From: Granulicella sp. 5B5
Lineage (GTDB): Bacteria > Acidobacteriota > Terriglobia > Terriglobales > Acidobacteriaceae
Assembly (NCBI RefSeq): GCF_014083945.1
Contig: NZ_CP046444.1
Span: 1,550,001 to 1,614,000, forward strand
Direction: 5' to 3'
DNA: 64,000 nt
A model generated the notes under the pieces. That model ran no database searches and was not told where the DNA came from. It worked only from the letters and a program-made list of their open reading frames with translations. Positions 9,611 through 20,891 of this stretch are shown one piece after another. The position numbers and the translations under genes are program-made. Numbering within the stretch: position 1 is the stretch's first letter; every line of letters starts with the position of its first letter.

Positions 9611-11677
9611 TTATTTTGAGCCTGTGGTTTGAGGTTGGCCGACGCCTGAGGCTGCCTGTATTAATTCGTTCATCCCATCCAATATCGTGAAGCGAATGAG
9701 TGCGCTGGGTTTCTTGATTTCGTCCAGCTTGTTCGTTTGCTCTGTTGTCCAATCGGCTGGAGCCTTTTCGCCTTTGGCGAGATAGGCGAGTGCCTGTTGG
9801 CCCATGGCGGTGAGTTCGGTGAGTTGAGCGGCGCGGGTGGAGACTACAGCGAGGCGTGGCGACAACGGGAACTGCTGCTGCACCTGGGGGACAACGTTAG
9901 CAAGCTGCTTGAACCAGGCGTCGAGTGCAACTCGGTCCGCAGTATCTTCTTTCGGATTTGCGAGGAGGCGCGTGACGGCGAGTTCGAAGTTGTGGCGTGA
10001 GGGCGGGTCGGGACGCACGGCGTCCACGAAGCCGTCGAGAGGGGTGAGTTGGTCGGTGTGTTGCCCCTGGTAGCGATCATGGAACGGAACCGGCTCGAAG
10101 ACAGAAGCGAAGGTGCGGAGCACGTCGATGTTTTCCGTGCCGGCGAGATTGCGCAGGGCTGCGTCCTCATAACTGATGTGCGTGAGGCCGAGACCTTCTA
10201 GCTCGATGGAGACCGGAATGAGGCGACGATACATATCGTTCACATCGCGCACATTCGCGGGTGACCAGAAGCGCTCGGCGATGGCCGCGGTGCGCGGCCA
10301 GATGCGGGAGTCGATGGTGCGTGCGTCGAGCTGCTCGCCCCACATGCAGACCTCTCCGCCGAGGATGAGCTTCTGCTCGGCAGGTGTGAGGTCTGAGCCG
10401 GATGGGATGGGATCGGCGAGGTAGTGAACGCCGGCAGGCTTCATGCCGTCGAGATAGTACGGCGCGGAGAGGATGCCTGCATAGCCTTCCTTTGCGCCCT
10501 TGGAGAGCGAGGCTTCGCCGCGCCATGATTGCACGACGATGTCCTTGGGCAGCGTGGGGGTGAGGATCTCGTCCCAGCCCATCATGTGCTTGTGCAGGCG
10601 AGTGAGGATCTTGAGCACGCGGGAGTTGAAGTAGGCCTGCAGCGCCTCGTTGTCCTTGAGGTGGTGCGCCTTCATGAAGGCGAGGATGCGCGGGTTGGTC
10701 TTCCAGTCGGGCGCGGGGGTTTCGTCGCCGCCGATGTGGACGTAGGCATCGGGGAAGATGGTCGACATCTCGGTGAGGAAGCGGTCGATGAAGACGTAGG
10801 TGGCATCGCGCGTGGGGTCGATGGCGGTGTTGCTGACGCCGAACTCGCGGCGGATCTCTGTAGGCGTGGTGCCGCTGGCGAGCTCAGGATAGGCGACGAG
10901 CCATGCGGTGCTGTGGCCGGGCATCTCGAACTCCGGCACGACTCGGATGCCGCGGGCGCGGGCGTAGGCGACGATCTCCTTTGCCTGCTCCTGCGTGTAG
11001 AAGAGGCCGTCGAAGCCGAGCTCAGTGAGTTTTGGATAGACATGGCTCTGCATGCGGAAGCCCTGGTCTTCCGTAAGGTGCCAGTGGAAGACGTTGAGCT
11101 TGACCGCGGCCATGCCGTCGAGCGTGCGCTTGATGACCGAGACAGGCTCGAAGTGACGGCCGCAGTCGATCATGAGGCCGCGCCAGCGAAAGCGGGGGGT
11201 GTCATGAATCGTGACTGCGGGGATGACGTAGCCACTGCCGTCTGGCTGCACGAGTTGCACGAACGTTTCGAGGCCGTGCATCGCGCCGAGATCGTTGGGC
11301 GCATCGATCTCGGCGCCGGTGGATGTGACGTGGAGCGAGTAGCTCTCGTCCTCGTCGATGGATTGAACGGGCGCTGAGAGGTGGTCAACCTTGACGATGA
11401 GCGGAGTTGTGCCCGCGACGCCTCGACCGGCGTGGCGCAGAGCGGCGGCGAACTCAATGCGGCGGACGGCGCGGTCGATGGCGCCGGTGAGGCGAGCGTC
11501 AGAGACGCCGGGAAGCTGGACAGCGAAGGTGGAGTGGAGCGCGAGGCCGCCGGAGCCGACGGTCATCTCTGCGGGCTGTGGCATGAGGTTGTTGTGAAAC
11601 TGCACTTGAGCACTCGCGGGGATACTGCAGATGGCGCAGGCCAAGGCGGCGGCTGCGCCACGTTTCAACACTGTCAA
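9611..11677 (-). CDS. Beta-N-acetylhexosaminidase, GH20, secreted
   Basis: 688 residues. A signal peptide (to ASAQ, ~residue 24) is followed by a GH20 N-terminal alpha/beta domain (~30-160) and the catalytic barrel. Key motifs: RWRGLMIDCGRHF, FHWHLTEDQGF (197-207), PEFEMPGHS (248-256) and the catalytic HIGGDE with Asp318-Glu319, which polarise the substrate acetamido group and act as acid. It removes terminal GlcNAc or GalNAc from chitooligosaccharides or glycans in the periplasm or outside. The C-terminal ~200 residues resemble the helical extension of long GH20 enzymes. It lies 183 bp downstream of the FG-GAP gene on the same strand; co-transcription is possible but not shown. Confidence 0.93.
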   Translation of the reverse strand: MTVLKRGAAAALACAICSIPASAQVQFHNNLMPQPAEMTVGSGGLALHSTFAVQLPGVSDARLTGAIDRAVRRIEFAAALRHAGRGVAGTTPLIVKVDHLSAPVQSIDEDESYSLHVTSTGAEIDAPNDLGAMHGLETFVQLVQPDGSGYVIPAVTIHDTPRFRWRGLMIDCGRHFEPVSVIKRTLDGMAAVKLNVFHWHLTEDQGFRMQSHVYPKLTELGFDGLFYTQEQAKEIVAYARARGIRVVPEFEMPGHSTAWLVAYPELASGTTPTEIRREFGVSNTAIDPTRDATYVFIDRFLTEMSTIFPDAYVHIGGDETPAPDWKTNPRILAFMKAHHLKDNEALQAYFNSRVLKILTRLHKHMMGWDEILTPTLPKDIVVQSWRGEASLSKGAKEGYAGILSAPYYLDGMKPAGVHYLADPIPSGSDLTPAEQKLILGGEVCMWGEQLDARTIDSRIWPRTAAIAERFWSPANVRDVNDMYRRLIPVSIELEGLGLTHISYEDAALRNLAGTENIDVLRTFASVFEPVPFHDRYQGQHTDQLTPLDGFVDAVRPDPPSRHNFELAVTRLLANPKEDTADRVALDAWFKQLANVVPQVQQQFPLSPRLAVVSTRAAQLTELTAMGQQALAYLAKGEKAPADWTTEQTNKLDEIKKPSALIRFTILDGMNELIQAASGVGQPQTTGSK

Positions 11678-11860
11678 AACGAATCACCTCATCGACGATA
11701 TCGCCGCGCGGAGTGCTGCCTGTCCTGCGAATTGTTCCCAGGATATCGTTCCCAACACAGCGTGGTCACGATAAGGGTATCGCAAGCGAAGAAGGTGGCG
11801 CGAAGCGATGTGGAACCTCGCACGCACCTGTAAGACACAATGCCGATGGCTGATGCACGA

Positions 11861-13273
<1,413 letters not shown>

Positions 13274-13285
13274 GGGGTTGAACAG

Positions 13286-14626
13286 CTAGACCAGCTTCAT
13301 CGTTTCGGGGTTCCAGTGGACGACGCTGTCGCGTTCGACGCAGAGATTGCAGAGCAGGGCCGCACCGGCGGCGCGGAAGCCGAAGGTCGGGTCTTCAACA
13401 ACAGGCTTGCGGCTGCGCACGGAGTTGAAGAAGTTGTGGAAGTGGTCGTAGCTGTCGAGATACCCGTCAGGGACGACGAAGGTTTCGACGTCGCGCGGCG
13501 GCGGACCGGCGGGATGCTCGATGGGGTACTTCTTGCGGTACTCCTCGACGTACTGCTTCTGCATGGCGTCGGCGAAGGTGGAGACGGTGTAACCGGGCTC
13601 TTTGGACATGGGGCTACGCACGACGCTGACGGACTTCGGCGTAATCTCCATGGTGCCTTCGGAGCCGGTGAAGAGGAAGCCTTCGCTCTCGGCACCGCCA
13701 TCGACGAAGTTGACGCGGAGGCTGAGGTTGAAGCCTTCGGGGTAGTCGAGCAGGCCGAGGAGAACATCGTCGGCGTCGCGGCCGTCCTTCCAGTAGCGGA
13801 TGCCGCCCATCGCCACAGCGCGCGTGGGGCCGTGCGAGCCGGTGATGAAGTGCGTGCCGCTGAAGAGATGCACGAAGAGATCGCCGGCAACGCCGGAGCC
13901 GTAGTCCTTCCACTTGCGCCACTGGAAGAAGTGCTCGGCGTTCCAGGGGATTTTGGGCGCGGTGCCGAGGAAGCGCGGCCAGTCGCAGGTTTCGGTGGAG
14001 GCGTCGAGCGGGATGGAGTAGTTCCAGGCTCCGATGGAGGAGTTGCGGTCCCAGTGGGCGCTGACCATGTTGAGCTTGCCGATGGCACCGGCGGCGAGAA
14101 GCTCCTTGGCCTTGGCATAGAGGATGTTGCTGACGCGCTGGCTGCCGACCTGCAGGATGCGGTTGGTGGAGCGCGCGGCCTCGATGATCTCGGGGCCATC
14201 AGAGTAGAGGTGGATCATCGGCTTTTCGAGGTAGACGTCCTTGCCTGCGTGCATGGCGTCGACGGCGGCCTGTTTGTGCCAGTGGTCGGGTGTGGCGATG
14301 AGAACGGCGTCGACATCCTTGCGGCTGAGGATCTCGCGGTAGTCGCGGGTGGTGAAGATGTCGGCGCCCCAGAGTTCTTTGGCGTGGGTGAGGCGGCCGT
14401 CGTAGCAATCGGCCACGGCGACGAGCTTGACGCCGGGAACCTGGATGGCTGTTTTGGTGTCTCCCTGACCCTGGATGCCGGCGCCGATGAGGGCGAGTTG
14501 AATGTTGTCGTTAGGTGAACGATTGACCGCCTGGGCGAGGAGAGGGTGCAGTTGAGAGACGGTTCCGGCGGCTGCGGCTGTTTTTACAGCCGACTGAAGA
14601 AATGTCCTGCGATCGAAGGTGCGCAT
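13286..14626 (-). CDS. Tat-exported Gfo/Idh/MocA family oxidoreductase
   Basis: 446 residues from ATG 14626, chosen because it opens directly on a twin-arginine signal (FDRRTFLQSAV, then an Ala-rich hydrophobic stretch); an open frame continues further upstream but lacks family character. A Rossmann glycine motif (ALIGAGIQGQGD) and the EKPM motif of the family mark NAD(P) binding and the catalytic lysine region. The C-terminal part is the usual alpha/beta substrate domain. Exported members act on sugars or cyclitols with tightly bound cofactor; the substrate cannot be named. It is first gene of a unit with the FG-GAP protein, and an IclR-like regulator lies just upstream. Confidence 0.88.
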   Translation of the reverse strand: MRTFDRRTFLQSAVKTAAAAGTVSQLHPLLAQAVNRSPNDNIQLALIGAGIQGQGDTKTAIQVPGVKLVAVADCYDGRLTHAKELWGADIFTTRDYREILSRKDVDAVLIATPDHWHKQAAVDAMHAGKDVYLEKPMIHLYSDGPEIIEAARSTNRILQVGSQRVSNILYAKAKELLAAGAIGKLNMVSAHWDRNSSIGAWNYSIPLDASTETCDWPRFLGTAPKIPWNAEHFFQWRKWKDYGSGVAGDLFVHLFSGTHFITGSHGPTRAVAMGGIRYWKDGRDADDVLLGLLDYPEGFNLSLRVNFVDGGAESEGFLFTGSEGTMEITPKSVSVVRSPMSKEPGYTVSTFADAMQKQYVEEYRKKYPIEHPAGPPPRDVETFVVPDGYLDSYDHFHNFFNSVRSRKPVVEDPTFGFRAAGAALLCNLCVERDSVVHWNPETMKLV

Positions 14627-14819
14627 TGTTTGGCTCTCGAAGTGTGGGGTGCGTTTCGGCTGCATAGCACTATAGAGGAGCAAACGAGTGGTTGGGAAAT
14701 GAATTGTCGCGGAGCGATAATTTCCTGGGATTGCGAGTAACATTCGCAGCTGATTGGAGTTAGGGCGTAGTCCGACGACGCGGGGGCGCGTTATCGCTAA
14801 GGTCCAGAAGAAAACGGCT

Positions 14820-15137
14820 TCAGTTCGTGGCCCCGCCGACGATGGCCCTGGGATCGTCGCTGTCATACAGAGAAAGAAGTCTTCCGTCCATGCACGTTTG
14901 TATTACGTCGCCATTGAGGCGATAGATGCCCCGGGCTCCTGTAGCGACCCAGTTGCAGCAAACCAGGGTACGGATGACCCGGTAGATCGTACTTGCCGGG
15001 TACAGCGTCATCTGTTGCAGCTCACAAACGCGGAGGCCTCCAGGATGCTTCCCCAATATCTCCACAATCGAAACGGCTCTATGAACAACAGGCACCCAGT
15101 ATGTTCGATCCGGTTGTGTGTGATTTTGGGCTGGCAT
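14820..15137 (-). CDS. IclR-like winged-helix protein lacking the effector domain
   Basis: 105 residues from ATG 15137, which has a GGAGG ribosome site four bases upstream. Residues ~15-75 read as an IclR-type wHTH: VPVVHRAVSIVEILGKHPGG, then ELQQMTLYPASTIYRVIRTL and a short wing ending IYRLNGD. Full IclR regulators have ~250 residues with a C-terminal ligand domain; none follows here, and the stop is genuine in this frame. Short wHTH-only relatives exist in Acidobacteria, so this may be a complete small regulator rather than a fragment. It lies 193 bp upstream of the Gfo/Idh operon on the same strand and may regulate it. Confidence 0.65.
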   Translation of the reverse strand: MPAQNHTQPDRTYWVPVVHRAVSIVEILGKHPGGLRVCELQQMTLYPASTIYRVIRTLVCCNWVATGARGIYRLNGDVIQTCMDGRLLSLYDSDDPRAIVGGATN

Positions 15138-15467
15138 TGCACCTCCGAGAAAACGACATTTCAATGCAGCGAATCAGCGCGAAACGGGCAACCATGAGCA
15201 GTTGAAGACGACGCTGAACGCTGCCATGTTCTCATGGCGAATCCTAAGGAAGAGATACTGATCAAGTCCAGATTTTTGGGGCGGATCGTTCAAGCAGAGG
15301 GACAGGTCGTAGCCGCGACAGCAAGAGGCGAGAACGCCGGAGGCGTTGATGAATCCAGATGTCAGTGGTGTGGCGACTCAGCTAAACTGGCACACAATCG
15401 AGTGAGCTACGCGAGGTCGCAATCGTACGACACAGATGCCGCGCTTGCTCGATATGGTGCCGACACG
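15138..15467. other. Region between IclR-like gene and sensor kinase
   Basis: About 330 bp holding the divergent promoter zone. An open frame joins the kinase from ATG 15234, adding 78 residues of no recognisable character; I consider this upstream sequence rather than protein, but cannot exclude it. No hairpin or RNA gene was seen. Confidence 0.4.
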
Positions 15468-16616
15468 ATGACTCGCAGCGATTTTGAAGACCATGAGGTG
15501 TCTCCAGCCTTCAATCACTGGGTCCTCTTCTGGATTTGCTATGCAGCGCTCTGGACACTCGCAGCCGCGTTGCTGGCGAGCCAATCGTATCTCGGTCACT
15601 GGATCAACCCGTCGCAAAGGCCTTCAGGGCCGTACTTCCTTATAGAACTTGAGGTCTGGTATACGCGCGCCGCGTTTTCATCCGTGGCAGTGTGGCTGGC
15701 GCTGCGCTACCGCTTTAGAACAACGACGTGGCTGCGTATTCTGCTGCTTCACCTATCGGTGAGCCTTCTGCTGGACGCACTCGCCCTGTTGGTGATGGCA
15801 ACGTTTCGCCACTGGTCAGAACCAGGCAGACCGACTTTTACGACAGCGCTCAGGCAAACCGTCTCGATGCACATAGCCTTCAACCTGCTGGTGTACTGGG
15901 TGCTGGTTGGATTGGTGCACATCTGGCACTACTACAACGATGCGCGCAAAGAAGAGGTGCGGAGCGCACGCCTGCGCGGTGAACTGGCGAACGCTCGGCT
16001 GACTGTACTGAAGGCCCAGCTGCATCCTCATTTTCTGTTCAACGCACTCCATTCCGTGGCGACGCTGTTGCACGAAGATGTTCATGCGGCTGAGGACCTG
16101 CTGTTGCGATTAAGCAGCCTGCTAAGAGTTGTCCTGGACGATACCCATTATCAGGAGATCAGCCTGCGCAAGGAGATCACAATCCTGGAGTGGCACCTGG
16201 GAATTGAACGCATCCGCTATGGTGACCGCCTCACCACGAAGACAGGAATCGAGGACGAGCTTCTGGACTGCGCGGTCCCACACCTGATTCTGCAGACACT
16301 TGTGGAGAATGCCATTCGGCATGGAATCGGCAAGCATCCAGGCAACGACGTAGTTGGGGTATATGCGAGGCGGGCCGGGGAGTCGCTTGAGATCGAAGTC
16401 ACCAACTCCAACAGCGTTCTGACGACGTCGCAGCAGGAGGCGCTGCGGGAAGGGATCGGACTCTCTAATATGAAGTCCCGGCTGCACGAACTGTATAACG
16501 GCCGGTCTTCCCTTCGGCTTACAAACATGAAACCCCGAGGAGTGTCAGCGGTTGTATCCATTCCCTATCGCCGGATGGAGAAGGAACCATCAGCGGCGCC
16601 AGAGTTTTTCCAATGA
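15468..16616 (+). CDS. LytS-type sensor histidine kinase
   Basis: 382 residues from ATG 15468. About four hydrophobic membrane segments occupy residues ~18-150 (for example VLFWICYAALWTLAAALL and MHIAFNLLVYWVLVGLV). The kinase core is of the LytS/YehU class (His_kinase): LHPHFLFNALHSV at 185-197 with the phosphorylated His in HPHF, LVENAIRHGIG as N-box, and EGIGLSNMKSRL as G-box. No separate PAS or GAF sensor is present, so the membrane part probably senses. Its stop overlaps the ATG of the LytTR regulator (ATGA at 16613), so the pair is translationally coupled. The start could be as early as 15234. Confidence 0.85.
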   Translation: MTRSDFEDHEVSPAFNHWVLFWICYAALWTLAAALLASQSYLGHWINPSQRPSGPYFLIELEVWYTRAAFSSVAVWLALRYRFRTTTWLRILLLHLSVSLLLDALALLVMATFRHWSEPGRPTFTTALRQTVSMHIAFNLLVYWVLVGLVHIWHYYNDARKEEVRSARLRGELANARLTVLKAQLHPHFLFNALHSVATLLHEDVHAAEDLLLRLSSLLRVVLDDTHYQEISLRKEITILEWHLGIERIRYGDRLTTKTGIEDELLDCAVPHLILQTLVENAIRHGIGKHPGNDVVGVYARRAGESLEIEVTNSNSVLTTSQQEALREGIGLSNMKSRLHELYNGRSSLRLTNMKPRGVSAVVSIPYRRMEKEPSAAPEFFQ

Positions 16617-17392
16617 CGATCAAAGCCATCATCGCGGACGATGAGCCGCTGACACGTCGAAGCATCCTGCGGATGCTTCGATCTCATCCGGAGTTTCTGG
16701 TGCAGGCTGAGTGCAACGATGGGCTTTCAGCGGCAAAGGCCATCACGCGTCTGGCTCCGGATGTGGTCTTTCTCGATGTGCAGATGCCCGGATTTGACGG
16801 CCTTCAGGTGATCGCCGAGATAGGCCTTGAGAGGATGCCGCTGACAGTGTTTGTTACGGCGCATGCGCAGTATGCGGTGCAGGCATTTGAAGGCAGGGCC
16901 GTCGATTATCTGCTGAAGCCGTTTGGCCAGGTGCGATTCGATGAGACGATTCGACGGATTGAAGACCGCCTGACGACCGCACTGCTTACTTCGGCTTCGC
17001 TAAAGGCAGCACCGGGAACAAGCGTTGCGCAGACCAGATACATGGAATGGATCCCGGTGAACCACAAGGGCCGCATCTCTCCGCTGAAGGTTGGGGATGT
17101 GGATTGGATCCAGGCGGAGAAGAACAATGTGCTGATCCATGTGGGCGACAGAGTTGAAGTGATCCGAAGGACACTCCACTCGCTGGCGAAGGAGCTGGAC
17201 CCACGAAAGTTTCTGCGAATCCATCGTTCGACCATCGTCAACGTGGAGAAGATAGCCGAAGTTCAAACCTGGCAGAACGGCTATCACAGGGTCAGACTGC
17301 AGTCCGGCGAGTTGCTGCGCATGAGCCGCTACCAGCTTGAAAGCGCCCGCCTGCTGACTGGGCGCGGCGGACAAAACAAGCCTGACTGCTGA
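16613..17392 (+). CDS. LytTR-family response regulator
   Basis: 259 residues. The receiver domain (1-~120) has the acidic pair Asp9-Asp10, phospho-acceptor Asp55 (VVFLDVQMPG), Thr in FVTAHA and Lys in YLLKPF, so it should be phosphorylated normally. The C-terminal ~100 residues form a LytTR DNA-binding domain (VDWIQAEKNNVLIH, LDPRKFLRIHRSTIVN, SRYQL). It is the partner of the overlapping kinase. The TonB receptor and metallo-beta-lactamase-fold gene directly downstream on the same strand are likely targets or co-transcribed cargo; LytTR proteins bind pairs of ~9-bp repeats, which I did not find with confidence. Confidence 0.93.
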   Translation: MTIKAIIADDEPLTRRSILRMLRSHPEFLVQAECNDGLSAAKAITRLAPDVVFLDVQMPGFDGLQVIAEIGLERMPLTVFVTAHAQYAVQAFEGRAVDYLLKPFGQVRFDETIRRIEDRLTTALLTSASLKAAPGTSVAQTRYMEWIPVNHKGRISPLKVGDVDWIQAEKNNVLIHVGDRVEVIRRTLHSLAKELDPRKFLRIHRSTIVNVEKIAEVQTWQNGYHRVRLQSGELLRMSRYQLESARLLTGRGGQNKPDC

Positions 17393-17578
17393 TGCTCACA
17401 TGTGCAGCGGCCGACGCGATAGATGTCCAAGCGACGGTGCGAATGGCCTCGACAGGCCCTCCCTTCTACGACTCGTCACACGCTCAAGACGAGTCGTCCC
17501 ATGGTTCTAGACAGCAATTTCCTTGCGCTCCTACTATTCTCCTGCATTTCAATTGGCACTTTATATCAAGGGGGAAAC

Positions 17579-20500
17579 ATGGAGCAGGATGTCATAGTCA
17601 AATGGGCCCAGACACTATACGGGGCCTGCGGACAATCCGCAGCAGCTGCAGGTAAAAGCGGAGACGTCTCTGCTTCAGGGGATCGCAAGCACAGCAAGAT
17701 GGCCTTCGCAGTACGTTTTGGCTTGATGGCGATCGCCGCTATCGTTCTCTTCGCGTTCGCAACAAGGCAGAGCCATGCGCAGGACGTGGGCACGATTCTG
17801 GGTACAGTCCAGGACTCGTCGCATGCTGTCGTTCCAGGGACGACCGTTCTGGTGAAGAACAGTCAGACGGGGTATACGCGCATGGTGACGGCGGATACAG
17901 CAGGAGCCTACACAGTTTCGCAGTTGCCGATCGGCAACTACACCATCACCGCGTCGGAGAGCGGCTTTGCAACGACGGTGCTATCGAACCTGGCGTTATC
18001 GCTGGACCAATACCTGCGCGTCGATATCACGCTGTCAGTAGGCGCGGTGCAGAACACAGTGGATGTCAGTTCCGATACGGTGTCACTGGTGGATACGCAC
18101 ACTTCAGCCATCAGCGCGCAGATTGAGCAGAAGCGCATCGAGGATCTGCCCGTCAACGGAAGAAATCCGAACTCGCTGCTGGTCCTTGTGCCGGGTGTGA
18201 GCACGGTGAGCGTGCCGACGATTCCTGGCATTCTCGGAGATACGGCCACGATCAACGGCACGACTGCATCGATGGATGAATACCTGATCGATGGCGTTCC
18301 GTTCAATGCCGTGCAGCGGAGCGACAGCAACCCGCTGCCGCCTCCTGATCTTTTTCAAGAGTTCCGCATCCTGACGACTGGCTACTCGGCCGAGTACGGC
18401 AGAGATGGTGGAGCTGTAATTGTGGGCGCCACCAAGTCGGGAACGAATGAGTTCCATGGCACGCTCTGGGAGTTCCTTCGCAACAACGACCTTAACGCCA
18501 AAAATTACTTCGCCGCCTCGGTGCCCACGCTTAAGCAAAACCAGTTTGGAGGAGCCGTGGGCGGGCCGGTGGTTCTGCCCGGTTATAACGGACACAACAA
18601 GACATTCTTCTATACAGGCTACCAAGGAACGCGGGTTAGGCAGAGCGCGATCGTATCCACGGCGATCCCGGTAACCGCCGCGGAGTTGAATGGGAACTTT
18701 GGTACAGCACAGGTCAACCCCGCCAGCTTCGATCCGTCCGCTCTCGCGATCCTGAAGCAGCTGCCCTCTGCGAATACTCCGAATGGGTTTTACGATGGGC
18801 AGGCATCGCAACCGACGAATGGCGATCAATTTCTGGCGCGCGTGGACCAGGTTGTGACGAAGAACAACACAGTCGATGCACGCATCTGGCGCGACCATAC
18901 GACGGTCACCAACCCGTTTGCCAGCGGCAGCACGAGCAACCTCCCATGGACGCCGTCACTGTTCGATGCCCTCATCTACTCGGGCGTCATCAATGACACC
19001 CACATCTTTACACCGAACCTGGTGAACCGGATGAGCAGCGGCTTTCTGCGACGCGACGAGAACCGCACGAACTCCGTTAAAGAGAACGCGACTGCGTTTG
19101 GAATTCAGATTGCGCCCTCGACGACACCGTTTCTCCCAAACGTCAGCGTGAATGGACGCATGAGCCTGCAGGCCGACATTGGCGGACTGCCGACAAAACT
19201 GGACAACGTTTTCAGCTTCTTCGACACGGTGACGTATGACCGCGGGCCGCATGAGATGTCTTATGGCATGACGCTGGAGATGGCGAACTTCAAAGGCGTC
19301 CCCGCGTTCGACAATGGCACGTTTGCCTTCGACGGAAGCCGCACCGGCAATCCGATGGAAGACTTCCTTCTCGGGCTTCCTCATACTTTCTCGCAGGGAT
19401 CGCTGCGGGTCGACAATGATGTTACAGAGAACTTCGGCTTTTTTGCCCAGGATAACTATAAGGTGACCAAGCGATTGACTCTGAACCTGGGCCTTCGCTA
19501 TCAGTACGAGAACCCCATGTACAACCGGCTCGGTTATCACGCGACGTTCGAGCCAGGAATCCAATCGTCACGGTATCCGAATGCTCCACTAGGTCTTCTC
19601 TTCATCGGGGACCAGGGCCTGCCTAAGTCCATCTACAACCCCGATAAGAACAACTTCGCACCGCGTATCGGCTTCGCGTATGACCTGACCGGTGACGGCA
19701 AGACGAGCCTGCGTGGCGCTTATGGTGTCTTTATTCAGTTGATGGATGCGCAGTACAGCGTGTACCTGAATGTGAATGAACCTTTCGTCGCCAACTTTAC
19801 ACTCACCAATCCACAAAGCCTTTCAAAACCATGGGGGAGTGCTTATCAGGGTGGCGTGAATGACCCTCTGACCATCTTTCGCGAGAACGTCGGCAAAGGA
19901 GACTTTATTGCACCTACAACGGCCTACGCCGCGGACGCGAATTTGCGCAATGGATATGTTGAGCAAACGAGTCTCTCGCTGCAACGCCAATTGCCCTGGC
20001 AGACGATGGTGCAGATAGGCTATGTGGGCACCTTTGGCCGCAAGCTGCCCCTGGACTATGAACAGAACCCAGGGATCTACAATCCAGCCAATCCAACAGC
20101 GTCGCTCGACAGCACTCGCCGCTACGACCCGGGCGTGCTTCAATCCATCAACCACTTCAGCAGCGCCAACAACCGCAACTACAACTCACTGCAGTTGAGC
20201 GCGAACCGGCGGTACGCCAAGGGTCTCGTGATCTCCGCGGCGTATACCTACTCACGTTCGATCGATCTGTTCTCGAATCCAGCGCTGTCGGAGACGTCGA
20301 ACCCTTTCAATCTCAGCTTCGATCGCGGCCCGGCAGACTTCGATAAGACACAGGTCTTCTCGGGGTCTGTGGTGTATGAACTGCCATTCTTTGCGCACTC
20401 CCCCCATGCGCTCCTCCGCAATGTTGTTGGTGGCTGGGAGGCGTCTGGCGTAGTGCAGCTTACGAGCGGTCTTCCGATCAACGTTTTAGACGGCCAGGAC

Positions 20501-20881
20501 ATATCGCACACAGGCATCGGACTTGATCGACCGAATACCGTTGGCGATCCGCACCTTTCCATGAGCCGCTCACATGCGCAGAAGGTGCGGGAGTACTTCA
20601 ACACCTCCTCCTTTCAATATGCGACCGTGGGCACGTTTGGAAATACGACACGAAACTCGCTGCGTGGGCCTGGCTATGAAGACGTCGATGGTGATCTTAT
20701 GAAGAATTTCGACGTGGCTAACAAGCTTCACTTTCAGTTCCGCGCCGAGGTGTTCAATCTATTCAACAGGGTGAATTTCAATAACCCCGACTCCACTGTA
20801 GCGGATGGTGTGAACTTTGGGCAGATCAGAACGGCACTGGACCCGCGCGTTGCACAACTCGCACTCAAGATGACGTTTTAA
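17579..20881 (+). CDS. TonB-dependent receptor with carboxypeptidase-regulatory-like domain
   Basis: 1100 residues from ATG 17579, chosen for the GGGGG ribosome site five bases upstream; the frame is open further upstream. A cytoplasmic-looking ~40-residue lead precedes the signal segment (FGLMAIAAIVLFAFATRQ, cut near SHAQ). Then the regulatory-like domain (TILGTVQDSSHAVVPGTTV), plug motifs RIEDLPVNGRNP, MDEYLIDGVPF and AEYGRDGGAVIV, and a barrel ending VAQLALKMTF. Probable outer-membrane importer of unknown substrate. It follows the LytS/LytTR pair and is followed after 10 bp by a metallo-beta-lactamase-fold gene, so the latter two are one unit. Confidence 0.9.
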   Translation: MEQDVIVKWAQTLYGACGQSAAAAGKSGDVSASGDRKHSKMAFAVRFGLMAIAAIVLFAFATRQSHAQDVGTILGTVQDSSHAVVPGTTVLVKNSQTGYTRMVTADTAGAYTVSQLPIGNYTITASESGFATTVLSNLALSLDQYLRVDITLSVGAVQNTVDVSSDTVSLVDTHTSAISAQIEQKRIEDLPVNGRNPNSLLVLVPGVSTVSVPTIPGILGDTATINGTTASMDEYLIDGVPFNAVQRSDSNPLPPPDLFQEFRILTTGYSAEYGRDGGAVIVGATKSGTNEFHGTLWEFLRNNDLNAKNYFAASVPTLKQNQFGGAVGGPVVLPGYNGHNKTFFYTGYQGTRVRQSAIVSTAIPVTAAELNGNFGTAQVNPASFDPSALAILKQLPSANTPNGFYDGQASQPTNGDQFLARVDQVVTKNNTVDARIWRDHTTVTNPFASGSTSNLPWTPSLFDALIYSGVINDTHIFTPNLVNRMSSGFLRRDENRTNSVKENATAFGIQIAPSTTPFLPNVSVNGRMSLQADIGGLPTKLDNVFSFFDTVTYDRGPHEMSYGMTLEMANFKGVPAFDNGTFAFDGSRTGNPMEDFLLGLPHTFSQGSLRVDNDVTENFGFFAQDNYKVTKRLTLNLGLRYQYENPMYNRLGYHATFEPGIQSSRYPNAPLGLLFIGDQGLPKSIYNPDKNNFAPRIGFAYDLTGDGKTSLRGAYGVFIQLMDAQYSVYLNVNEPFVANFTLTNPQSLSKPWGSAYQGGVNDPLTIFRENVGKGDFIAPTTAYAADANLRNGYVEQTSLSLQRQLPWQTMVQIGYVGTFGRKLPLDYEQNPGIYNPANPTASLDSTRRYDPGVLQSINHFSSANNRNYNSLQLSANRRYAKGLVISAAYTYSRSIDLFSNPALSETSNPFNLSFDRGPADFDKTQVFSGSVVYELPFFAHSPHALLRNVVGGWEASGVVQLTSGLPINVLDGQDISHTGIGLDRPNTVGDPHLSMSRSHAQKVREYFNTSSFQYATVGTFGNTTRNSLRGPGYEDVDGDLMKNFDVANKLHFQFRAEVFNLFNRVNFNNPDSTVADGVNFGQIRTALDPRVAQLALKMTF

Positions 20882-20891
20882 TGGAGAAGCA

